Source: Ferruginibacter sp. (GTDB lineage Bacteria; Bacteroidota; Bacteroidia; Chitinophagales; Chitinophagaceae). Taken from it: a stretch of 47,777 nucleotides of DNA. The position numbers and the translations under genes were made by a program. The notes below the pieces were generated by a model. It ran no database searches. It was not told where the DNA came from and saw only the letters and a program-made list of their open reading frames with translations. Below, piece after piece: positions 35,676-43,301 of this stretch. Every line of letters starts with the position of its first letter. Positions within the stretch are counted from its first letter, which is position 1. The DNA lies in the NCBI GenBank assembly GCA_013141435.1, contig JABFQZ010000007.1:1-47777 (forward strand), read 5' to 3'.

Positions 35676-36574
35676 TGAAAAATAATATTTTAGTAATAGG
35701 CAGTGCCAATACCGATATGGTGGTAAAAGCAAAAACACTACCCTTGCCAGGAGAAACACTTTTGGGTGGCACCTTTTTTATGAATGCAGGTGGCAAGGGA
35801 GCCAATCAAGCTGTAGCTGCAGCAAGGCTAGGCGGCAATGTTGCTTTAGTAGCAAAAGTGGGTAATGATATTTTTGGAAAGCAAACAATTGCCGATTTAC
35901 AAAAAGAAAACATTGAAACCGAATATATTTTTGCAGATGAAACTGCTCCTTCGGGCACAGCTTTAATTATGCTAAATGAAGATGGAGAAAATTGTATAGT
36001 AGTAGCACCAGGGGCAAATGCAAATTTAATGCCTATAGACATTTTTAAAGTATGCAATATACAAGAAGCGACTATAATATTAATGCAGTTAGAAACACCA
36101 TTGCAAACCATAGAAGCTGTTGTAAAAATGGCTAAAGAAAACAAACAAAAAATAATTATAAACCCTGCACCAGCGCAATTGCTTTCTAATAAAATACTTG
36201 ATGGTTTGTTTTTAATTACACCAAACGAAACGGAAGCTACTTTATTAACAGAAGTAGTGGTGGTAGATGAAGTTACAGCATCTATAGCTGGCGATGTTTT
36301 TATAAATAAAGGGGTGCAAAATGTAATTATTACCTTAGGTAAACAAGGGGCATTTTTTAAAAATAAAACCATGCAATTTGTGGTGCCAGCTCCAATTGTA
36401 AAAGCCTTAGACACAACCGCTGCAGGCGATACATTTAGTGGCGCCATTGCTGTAGCCATTACAGAAAATATGGATTGGCAATCTGCTATTAAATTTGCTG
36501 TACAAGCAGCTTCTATTTCTGTAACAAGGTTAGGGGCGCAAGCATCAATACCATTTAAAAAAGAAATCAATTAA
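35675..36574 (+). CDS. rbsK: Ribokinase (PfkB family)
   Basis: 299 aa. Phosphorylates D-ribose (or a close pentose) at O5 with ATP. The N-terminus ILVIGSANTDMVVKAKTLPLPGET and NAGGKGANQAVAAARLGG are diagnostic of ribokinase within the PfkB family; DTTAAGDTFSGA holds the catalytic Asp and anion hole. Cytoplasmic. Start ATG overlaps the upstream glycosidase stop by one base and the permease starts 28 bases downstream. This puts it in one operon that would release, import and phosphorylate a sugar. The exact sugar is not settled by sequence. Confidence 0.94.
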   Translation: MKNNILVIGSANTDMVVKAKTLPLPGETLLGGTFFMNAGGKGANQAVAAARLGGNVALVAKVGNDIFGKQTIADLQKENIETEYIFADETAPSGTALIMLNEDGENCIVVAPGANANLMPIDIFKVCNIQEATIILMQLETPLQTIEAVVKMAKENKQKIIINPAPAQLLSNKILDGLFLITPNETEATLLTEVVVVDEVTASIAGDVFINKGVQNVIITLGKQGAFFKNKTMQFVVPAPIVKALDTTAAGDTFSGAIAVAITENMDWQSAIKFAVQAASISVTRLGAQASIPFKKEIN

Positions 36575-36602
36575 TTTTTATCATCAAATAAAAACAACAG
36601 TT

Positions 36603-37601
36603 ATGTTTATTGTAGAAAATTACGGTATGGCAATTATGTTATGTATTGTAACAATGTTTTGCTGGGGCTCATGGGCAAACACCACAAAACTTACCACTAA
36701 AACATGGAGGTTTGAGCTTTTTTATTGGGATTATGGATTTGGCATTTTACTTACAACATTATTGCTGGCATTTACTTTAGGCAGCAATGGAAGCCAAGGT
36801 AGGAGTTTTTTAACCGATTTGCATCAAGCAGAAAATAATAATTTAGTATCGGCATTTATTGGTGGAATTATTTTTAACTTGGCCAATATTTTATTAGTGG
36901 CTGCTATAGCTATTGCTGGTATGAGTGTGGCTTTTCCTGTAGCAATAGGTATTGCACTAGTATTAGGTGTAATTGTAAATTATAGCGCCAACCCACAAGG
37001 AAATCCTATTCTTATTTTTGGAGGTGTTGCATTAATTGCACTGGCAATAATTTTAAACGCCAAAGCATATAAAAAATTGCAATCAAATACAGCGGATTTT
37101 GTTTCAAAAAAAGGGTTAATACTTTCGGTAGTAAGTGGCTGCCTTATGGGTTTGTTTTATAAATACGTTGCAGGGTCAATGGTTGCAAATTTTGCCATGC
37201 CCGAAGTTGGAAAACTTACTCCTTACACCGCATTAGTTATATTTGCAATTGGTGTTGTAGTAAGTAGTTTTGTTTTTAATACCATACAAATGAAACGACC
37301 ATTTATAGGTTCCTCAGTTTCTTTTACCAGTTATTTTAAAGGCACTACTAAAGATCACTTAATTGGAATTTTGGGAGGTGGTATTTGGTGTGTAGGTATG
37401 TCGTTAAGTATTATTGCAAGTGGTAAAGCTGGAGCAGCGGTTTCGTATGGCTTAGGGCAAGGCGCCACAGTAGTTGCTGCTATTTGGGGTATTTACGTTT
37501 GGAAAGAATTTGCAAATGCACCAGCAGGCACAAAGACATTGTTGAATATTATGTTGTTATTGTATGTTGCAGGATTAGCTTTGCTAATATTTTCAAAATA
37601 A
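36603..37601 (+). CDS. GRP/DMT-type sugar permease
   Basis: 332 aa, about ten hydrophobic transmembrane helices and no large soluble part. The N-terminus MAIMLCIVTMFCWGSWANTTK with conserved Trp residues, and the internal Gly-rich helices (GGIIFNLANILLVAAIAIAG), fit the glucose/ribose porter and RhaT-like families in the drug/metabolite transporter superfamily. Some databases label such proteins multidrug permeases, but the ribokinase 28 bases upstream argues for pentose import. Inner membrane. A terminator follows directly. Confidence 0.88.
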   Translation: MFIVENYGMAIMLCIVTMFCWGSWANTTKLTTKTWRFELFYWDYGFGILLTTLLLAFTLGSNGSQGRSFLTDLHQAENNNLVSAFIGGIIFNLANILLVAAIAIAGMSVAFPVAIGIALVLGVIVNYSANPQGNPILIFGGVALIALAIILNAKAYKKLQSNTADFVSKKGLILSVVSGCLMGLFYKYVAGSMVANFAMPEVGKLTPYTALVIFAIGVVVSSFVFNTIQMKRPFIGSSVSFTSYFKGTTKDHLIGILGGGIWCVGMSLSIIASGKAGAAVSYGLGQGATVVAAIWGIYVWKEFANAPAGTKTLLNIMLLLYVAGLALLIFSK

Positions 37602-37623
37602 AAATATCGAATTAATTTACTTG

Positions 37624-37655
37624 GGGTATTGATTTTTTAATCGATACCCTTTTTT
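37624..37655 (+). terminator. Terminator of the glycosidase-ribokinase-permease operon
   Basis: GGGTATTGATT / AATCGATACCC, 11 pairs with one wobble, TTTT loop, then a T-run; 22 bases after the permease stop. Confidence 0.85.
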
Positions 37656-37721
37656 ATTAACCATTTGTCATTTTATTGCCCCCTTTAACCATATTTATAT
37701 GCTCATAAATAAATCCATTTT

Positions 37722-37729
37722 TACATTTG
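37722..37729 (+). promoter_or_regulatory. -7 promoter box of the outer-membrane receptor gene
   Basis: TACATTTG, exact TAnnTTTG, 16 bases before the ATG at 37746. Confidence 0.6.
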
Positions 37730-37745
37730 CGTACAAAATTACAAA

Positions 37746-40202
37746 ATGACAAAATTAAAACTAATAGTTGCCCTACTATACATTTCTTTAAATACAAATG
37801 CGCAAACTATTTCAGGAAAAGTTAAAGATGATTCAGGAAAAGGATTGCCTTCAACTACTATTTCGTTAGTAAATGAAAAAGACTCCTCAATAGCTAAATA
37901 TGCCACTACATTAAAAGATGGAACATATCTTTTTGAAAATATAAGACAGGGGAAATATTTTTTACAGTTTTCTCATGTAGGCACAATTTCAAAAAAAAGC
38001 GAAATTGTTGATTTTGCTACAAGTAATATAATTGTTCCTGAAATTATTTTAATAAAAAGCAATACAAATTTGACCAATGTAGTTGTAGAAACCAAAAAAC
38101 AAATTGTAGAAGTAAAAGCCGATAAAACAATATTAAATGTAGAAGGCACTATAAATGCAACAGGAAACGATGCTCTAGAATTATTGAGGAAAGCACCAGG
38201 AGTAGTAGTGGATAAAGATGATAATCTTAGCCTTGCTGGTAAAAATGGACTACAAGTATATATTGATGGAAAACAAAACCCACTTACTGGTGCAGAGCTT
38301 GCAGCATATTTAAAAACATTGCAAGCATCGCAAATAGAATCAATAGAAATTATAACAAACCCATCTGCTAAATATGATGCTGCCGGAAATGCAGGTATCA
38401 TTAATATTAAATTTAAGAAGAATAAAAACTTAGGTACAAATGGCAGTGTAAATACAGGTTTTGGCATTGGTATTTATGCAAAATATAATGCAGGCATAAA
38501 CATTAATAATAGAAACAAAAACACAAACATATTTGCAAGCTACAATTACAGTAGAGGACTTAATTTTAATACTTTTAAATTGGAGCGAACACAAGCCGAT
38601 ACTTTTTTTAGCCAAACAAATGCTATGAAAAACTACAACAATGGCAGTCATAATTTTAAAGCAGGAGCTGATTATTTTGTAAATAAAAAAAGCACCATTG
38701 GTATAGCTATAAATGGAAATATAGCAGATGTAAATACAAAAACCGCAGGCCCAATGTATATTACTTTTTGGCCAACAAATACACTAAGCAAATATTTAAA
38801 CGCAACCAGCAATAATATAAATAACAGAAATAACGTAAACTTTAATGTAAATTATAGATACATTACACCAACTGGCAAAGAGTTAAACATAGATGCTGAT
38901 TATGGATATTTTAATTTAAAAAGCAATCAATTTCAACCAAACGATTATTATAGTGGAGCTACAAATACTTTTTTATTTAGCAATACTTATCACATGGTAT
39001 CGCCAACAAAAATTGATATTTATGCATTTAAAATAGATTATGAACAAAATGTAGGAAAAGGTAAACTTGGTGTAGGGGGCAAAATTGGTTTTGTAAATAC
39101 CAACAACGATTTTAATAGATACAATGTAATAGCATCTGTAGATTATAAGGATAAAGACAGAAGCAATACTTTTTTATACAACGAAAATATTAATGCACTT
39201 TATGTAAATTACAACCAATCCTTTAAAGGTTTTACCTTACAAGCTGGCTTACGTGCCGAAAATACCATTTCAAAAGGCCAATCTCTTGGCGAAAAATTAA
39301 TACCACTTACTACTACATATGCACCTTATGATTCTGTCATAAATAAAAACTATTTCAATGTTTTTCCTAGTGCTGCTATTACCTTCAATAAAAACCCAAT
39401 GAGCCAACTTGGTTTTACTTTTAGTAGTAGAATTGATAGACCAGCTTATCAAGACCTAAATCCTTTCGAATTTAAAATAAATGATTATACATTTATGAAA
39501 GGCAATACACAATTAAAACCACAATACACAAACAGTTTTGGTATCACTCATACCTATAAATACAAACTTACTAGCCAGTTAAATTATAGCCATGTAAAAG
39601 ATATGTTTACACAAGTGCCCGATACAACCGAAAAATCTAAATCATTTTTGAGCAAGAAAAATTTGGCAACTCAAGATATAGTGAGTTTAAATATTAGTTA
39701 TCCATTTTCAAAAAAATGGTATAGTTTATTTACGAATATAAATTCGTTTTATTCACATTTTAATGCAAATTTTGGTGGTGGAAATAGAACAATTAATTTA
39801 GAAGTTGTTACAGTTTCCATTTTTGCACAAAATTCTTTTAAACTTGGCAAAGGTTTCACTGCCGAAGTTTCGGGTATGTATAATTCGCCTACAATATGGC
39901 AAGGCGTTTTTAAAACAAAAGCTATGTATGGCGTAGATGCTGGCATACAAAAAACACTTCTAAAAGGAAAAGCAACTCTAAAAACATCTGTTAGCGATAT
40001 TTTTCATACAATGAAATGGAGAGGTACTACAACTTTTAGTGGGCAAACTAGTACCGCATCTGGCAGGTGGGAAAGTAGTCAGTTTAAAATTAATTTTGCT
40101 TACCGTTTTGGCAATAGCCAAGTAAAAGCTGCACGCCAGCGAAAAGAAGCTGCTGAAGAAGAGCGCAAGCGTACACAGGCAAGCGGGGGCATGGGTAATT
40201 AA
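37746..40202 (+). CDS. TonB-receptor-like outer-membrane protein (OMP_b-brl_3 type)
   Basis: 818 aa. Signal peptide (to about 19, SLNTNAQ), carboxypeptidase-regulatory-like domain (about 20-105, ISGKVKDDSGKGLPSTTISL), plug domain (about 115-220; DALELLRKAPGVVVDKDDNLSLAGKNGLQVYIDGK, with SIEIITNPSAKYDAAGNAG in its usual place), then a barrel of the outer_membrane_beta-barrel_3 group. Such proteins lack a SusD partner and their substrates are mostly unknown. The extreme C-terminus is a charged tail (QVKAARQRKEAAEEERKR) that would extend past the last strand, which is unusual. Flanked by terminators, so it is a single-gene unit with its own -7 box. Confidence 0.88.
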   Translation: MTKLKLIVALLYISLNTNAQTISGKVKDDSGKGLPSTTISLVNEKDSSIAKYATTLKDGTYLFENIRQGKYFLQFSHVGTISKKSEIVDFATSNIIVPEIILIKSNTNLTNVVVETKKQIVEVKADKTILNVEGTINATGNDALELLRKAPGVVVDKDDNLSLAGKNGLQVYIDGKQNPLTGAELAAYLKTLQASQIESIEIITNPSAKYDAAGNAGIINIKFKKNKNLGTNGSVNTGFGIGIYAKYNAGININNRNKNTNIFASYNYSRGLNFNTFKLERTQADTFFSQTNAMKNYNNGSHNFKAGADYFVNKKSTIGIAINGNIADVNTKTAGPMYITFWPTNTLSKYLNATSNNINNRNNVNFNVNYRYITPTGKELNIDADYGYFNLKSNQFQPNDYYSGATNTFLFSNTYHMVSPTKIDIYAFKIDYEQNVGKGKLGVGGKIGFVNTNNDFNRYNVIASVDYKDKDRSNTFLYNENINALYVNYNQSFKGFTLQAGLRAENTISKGQSLGEKLIPLTTTYAPYDSVINKNYFNVFPSAAITFNKNPMSQLGFTFSSRIDRPAYQDLNPFEFKINDYTFMKGNTQLKPQYTNSFGITHTYKYKLTSQLNYSHVKDMFTQVPDTTEKSKSFLSKKNLATQDIVSLNISYPFSKKWYSLFTNINSFYSHFNANFGGGNRTINLEVVTVSIFAQNSFKLGKGFTAEVSGMYNSPTIWQGVFKTKAMYGVDAGIQKTLLKGKATLKTSVSDIFHTMKWRGTTTFSGQTSTASGRWESSQFKINFAYRFGNSQVKAARQRKEAAEEERKRTQASGGMGN

Positions 40203-40241
40203 AGTCAAATTGGGCAGTATAATAATTTAACACTACTATAC

Positions 40242-40276
40242 TAAGAAAGTCAAGCCTTTAACGCTTGACTTTCTTA
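40242..40276. terminator. Convergent hairpin after the outer-membrane receptor gene
   Basis: TAAGAAAGTCAAGC / GCTTGACTTTCTTA, perfect 14-bp stem with a seven-base loop, between convergent genes. The following T-tract is weak. Confidence 0.7.
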
Positions 40277-40340
40277 AAGCTACAGTTATGCAAAATTCCA
40301 ATTTGCACCTAATGCATAATTTAGGTTAGATGTATGTAGC

Positions 40341-40377
40341 AAAAAAAAGAAGCAAATCCTATTACCAGATTCGCCTC
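40341..40377 (-). terminator. Terminator of the TolB-like gene
   Basis: On the minus strand GAGGCGAATC pairs with GATTTGCTTC (two G-T pairs) and is followed by eight T. It lies about 30 bases after the stop at 40407. Confidence 0.7.
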
Positions 40378-40406
40378 TATTTTATTAAACCCAAAATGTA
40401 ATTTTA

Positions 40407-41486
40407 TTACTCCACCCAATCTGCAATAAAAATATTAGTATCTCTTGTACCACCATTATTTCTATTGCTACTAAAAACTATTTTCTTTTTATCGCTGCTA
40501 AACATAGGGAAAGCATCAAAGCCTTTATCTCTACTTATTTTTTGAATATTTTTACCATCTAGATCAGCCAAATACATATTAAATGGAAAACCTCTTTTGT
40601 ACTCATGATTGCTACAAAATAAAAAATGCTTACCATCTGGCGTAAAATTTGGTGCCCAATTGGCTTGCTCCAAAAAAGTAACTTGATGTGCATTACTACC
40701 ATCAACATTAGCAATCCATACTTCCATGTGAGTAGGTGCTACAAGGTTTTCGGCATATAATTCTTTGTATTCTTTTATTTCAACTTCGGTAGTAGGGCGG
40801 CTTGCTCGCCATATTATTTTTGTACCATCGGGGCTAAACCAAGCTCCACCATCGTAACCTAACATATTTGTAATACGTTTTACTTTTTTTCCTTTCAAAT
40901 CCATAGTGTATAAATCCAAATCCCCATCTCTGGTAGATGTAAAAACCATTCTATCTCCTTTTGGAGAAATTGTTGCTTCTGCATCATAGCCTTTTGTTTT
41001 GGTAAGTTGTTTTATTATTTTTCCATTCAAATCTGCCTGAAAAATATCCATAGTAATATCAATGGGCCAAATATATTTATTGCCATATTTTTTTCGGTCG
41101 GGTTTTGCTGGGCAATCTTTACCAGCCAAATGTGTAGAACCAAACAATACACTTTTGCCATCGGGGAAAAAATAGGCACATGTAGTTTTACCTGTACCTG
41201 TACTAATAAGTTTTGGCTCAAACTTTTCATCAGCATTTTCTGGCACTTTACCCATCCAAATCTGATCACAATTTATTCCTGCACTTGGGTTGGTTTTTTG
41301 AAAAACCAAATATTTCCCGTCTTTACTAAAATAGGCTTCGGCATTATCGCCACCAAAAGTTAGTTGGCGTACATTAGTAAAATGAGTTTCGCCAGCAAAA
41401 TGAATAGAATCGGTAAATGCCTTATTCTGTGCAAAACTTATAAATGAGAAAAAAGTAGAAATTGTAACTAAGATAATATTACGCAT
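40407..41486 (-). CDS. TolB-like PD40 beta-propeller protein
   Basis: 359 aa from the ATG at 41486. Signal peptide (MRNIILVTISTFFSFISFAQ), then about five PD40/WD40-like blades with repeated patterns (AYFSKDGKYLVF, ATISPKGDRMVFTS, AWFSPDGTKIIWRAS, PNFTPDGKHFLFCSN, PMFSSDKKKIVFSSN). Predicted periplasmic or surface propeller for protein-protein contact; some relatives sit next to peptidases, but no such neighbour exists here. An in-frame ATG 66 bases further upstream is rejected: it lies upstream of the -7 box at 41504-41511 and would hide the signal peptide. Single-gene unit. Confidence 0.85.
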   Translation of the reverse strand: MRNIILVTISTFFSFISFAQNKAFTDSIHFAGETHFTNVRQLTFGGDNAEAYFSKDGKYLVFQKTNPSAGINCDQIWMGKVPENADEKFEPKLISTGTGKTTCAYFFPDGKSVLFGSTHLAGKDCPAKPDRKKYGNKYIWPIDITMDIFQADLNGKIIKQLTKTKGYDAEATISPKGDRMVFTSTRDGDLDLYTMDLKGKKVKRITNMLGYDGGAWFSPDGTKIIWRASRPTTEVEIKEYKELYAENLVAPTHMEVWIANVDGSNAHQVTFLEQANWAPNFTPDGKHFLFCSNHEYKRGFPFNMYLADLDGKNIQKISRDKGFDAFPMFSSDKKKIVFSSNRNNGGTRDTNIFIADWVE

Positions 41487-41503
41487 AGCATATTTAATTT
41501 TTA

Positions 41504-41511
41504 CAAAGGTA
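41504..41511 (-). promoter_or_regulatory. -7 promoter box of the TolB-like gene
   Basis: TACCTTTG on the minus strand, exact TAnnTTTG, 17 bases before the ATG at 41486; it fixes that start. Confidence 0.6.
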
Positions 41512-41567
41512 ATTAACCCAAAAAAATCAATTGTCAGATTATTGTAAAACAATTAAAACTAATAATA

Positions 41568-41575
41568 TATTTTTG
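41568..41575 (+). promoter_or_regulatory. -7 promoter box of the TPR lipoprotein gene
   Basis: TATTTTTG, exact TAnnTTTG, 64 bases before the ATG at 41640. It and the TolB-like promoter are divergent and about 60 bases apart. Confidence 0.45.
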
Positions 41576-41639
41576 CAACTTAAATACTATAAAATACGAA
41601 TTTGTTTAACTAAAATTTACTATAACTTTAAAACAACCA

Positions 41640-42440
41640 ATGAAACTCATATTACTATTTTCTTTTTTTATATCATTATTTTCTTGTAATCATTCTAGTG
41701 AACAAACAAATACAAAAACTACTTCTCACATTTCCGATAAAGAAACTATTTTAAAAAACGCAGTTGCACAATTCCCCGATTCGATAGACATTCTTCAAAA
41801 TTTAATAGCATATTATACCGAAGGGCAAAATTATGATGCAGCATTAGCTACAATTACCAATGCCATATCTAAAGATAGTACCAACCCCGATTTTTGGGAT
41901 ATAAGGTCGGCTTTATCTGCCGAAAAAGGCGATACAGCACAAGCAATTTTTTCGTTGCAAAAAGCTATAGATATTTTGCCAATACCATCGTACATTATTT
42001 CGCTTGGTGCATTGTATGCCGAAATAAAAGACCCAATGGCATTGCAACTGGCTGATGCCTTGCTGCAAGCCAATAAAGCCAAAGCCGAAAAAGAGGCCTA
42101 TTTTATAAAAGGTTTGTACTATAGTTATACAAACGAAAAAGAAAAAGCAATAGCTTTTTTTGATAAGTGCTTAGCCATAAATTATACCTTTATGGAAGCA
42201 TATGTAGAAAAAGGAATAGCATTGTACGATTTAAAAAAATATACTCAAGCTTCAGAGGTATTTGAAAAATCTATTACAATACAAAATAAATTTGATAAAG
42301 GATATTATTACCTTGGGCAATGTTACGAAAAATTAAATCGTACACAAGAGGCAATAGAAAGTTATCAAACTGCACTATTAATAGATGCAAATTACATTGA
42401 AGCAAAAGATGCTTTGAGTAGGTTAGGTGTTAAAATGTGA
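41640..42440 (+). CDS. TPR-repeat lipoprotein
   Basis: 266 aa. Lipobox SLFSC puts the lipidated Cys at residue 16. The rest is tetratricopeptide repeats (about six; for example QNYDAALATITNAIS, GDTAQAIFSLQKAI, EKAIAFFDKCLAI, TQEAIESYQTALLI), which form a helical solenoid for protein binding. Likely anchored in the outer or inner membrane facing the periplasm. No enzymatic domain. rpe begins 40 bases downstream and may be co-transcribed, although a functional link is not apparent. Confidence 0.85.
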   Translation: MKLILLFSFFISLFSCNHSSEQTNTKTTSHISDKETILKNAVAQFPDSIDILQNLIAYYTEGQNYDAALATITNAISKDSTNPDFWDIRSALSAEKGDTAQAIFSLQKAIDILPIPSYIISLGALYAEIKDPMALQLADALLQANKAKAEKEAYFIKGLYYSYTNEKEKAIAFFDKCLAINYTFMEAYVEKGIALYDLKKYTQASEVFEKSITIQNKFDKGYYYLGQCYEKLNRTQEAIESYQTALLIDANYIEAKDALSRLGVKM

Positions 42441-42480
42441 AGATGTAAAATAAATCAATAAACAATTCAAACATAAAACC

Positions 42481-43125
42481 ATGATTCTAGCACCATCTCT
42501 TCTTTCCGCCAATTTTTTGCAATTACAGCAAGATTGTGATATGCTAAACACTAGCCAAGCCGATTGGTATCATATTGATGTAATGGACGGAACATTTGTA
42601 CCAAATATTAGTTTTGGTGCTATGGTTACAAAATTTATTACCAGCGCATCTACCAAATACAACGATGTACATTTAATGATAAATAAGCCCGAAAATTATG
42701 CCGAAGCATTTAGGGATGCCGGAGCCAATAACCTAACAATACACCTAGAAGCATGCCCACATTTGCACCGCAATATTGAGCAAATAAAAAACCTAGGCAT
42801 GCATGTAGGCGTAGCCATAAACCCCCACACACCTGTAAGTACTCTAATAAATATTTTGCAAGATATAGACCTAGTTTGCCTTATGAGTGTAAACCCTGGC
42901 TTTGGAGGACAAGCATTTATACCAAATACAATACAAAAAATTGCAGCTCTTAAGCAAATTATTAATGAGCAAAATTTAAATATAAAAATAGAAGTAGATG
43001 GAGGAGTAACATTAGAAAATGCAAAATTAATTATTAATGCAGGAGCAGATATATTAGTAGCTGGCAATACAGTTTTTAAAGCCCAAAATCCATTAGAAAT
43101 GATTGCAAAATTAAAAGCTGTTTAA
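42481..43125 (+). CDS. rpe: Ribulose-phosphate 3-epimerase
   Basis: 214 aa, normal length. TIM barrel that interconverts ribulose-5-P and xylulose-5-P in the pentose phosphate pathway. Diagnostic: APSLLSANFLQL, WYHIDVMDGTFVPN (metal ligands His31 and Asp33), DVHLMINKPE, VCLMSVNPGFGGQAFIP and IEVDGGVTLENAKL. Cytoplasmic. It follows the TPR lipoprotein by 40 bases with no own -7 box seen. It would process pentose phosphates produced by the ribokinase operon 5 kb upstream, but it is not part of that unit. Confidence 0.96.
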   Translation: MILAPSLLSANFLQLQQDCDMLNTSQADWYHIDVMDGTFVPNISFGAMVTKFITSASTKYNDVHLMINKPENYAEAFRDAGANNLTIHLEACPHLHRNIEQIKNLGMHVGVAINPHTPVSTLINILQDIDLVCLMSVNPGFGGQAFIPNTIQKIAALKQIINEQNLNIKIEVDGGVTLENAKLIINAGADILVAGNTVFKAQNPLEMIAKLKAV

Positions 43126-43301
43126 AAATAATAATCTGATTACATTTACACTGATTAAAATACTTTTCCTTGGTTTGAGTCTTATCGAACTATTTTTTTG
43201 TTCTTCTTTTACTCCCAATTAAAGTAGGAGACAAGCTTTGAATCAAAATGAGAGCTGATAATCAATGCGTTGCTTCATTAATATATTAGAACTCGTTTTT
43301 A

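Noticed and set aside
35806..36570. 254-codon open frame opposite ribokinase
   Set aside because: Shadow of a well-supported PfkB gene; the translation has no recognisable domain.
41487..41552. Upstream ATG for the TolB-like gene
   Set aside because: It precedes the -7 box at 41504-41511 and would bury the signal peptide.
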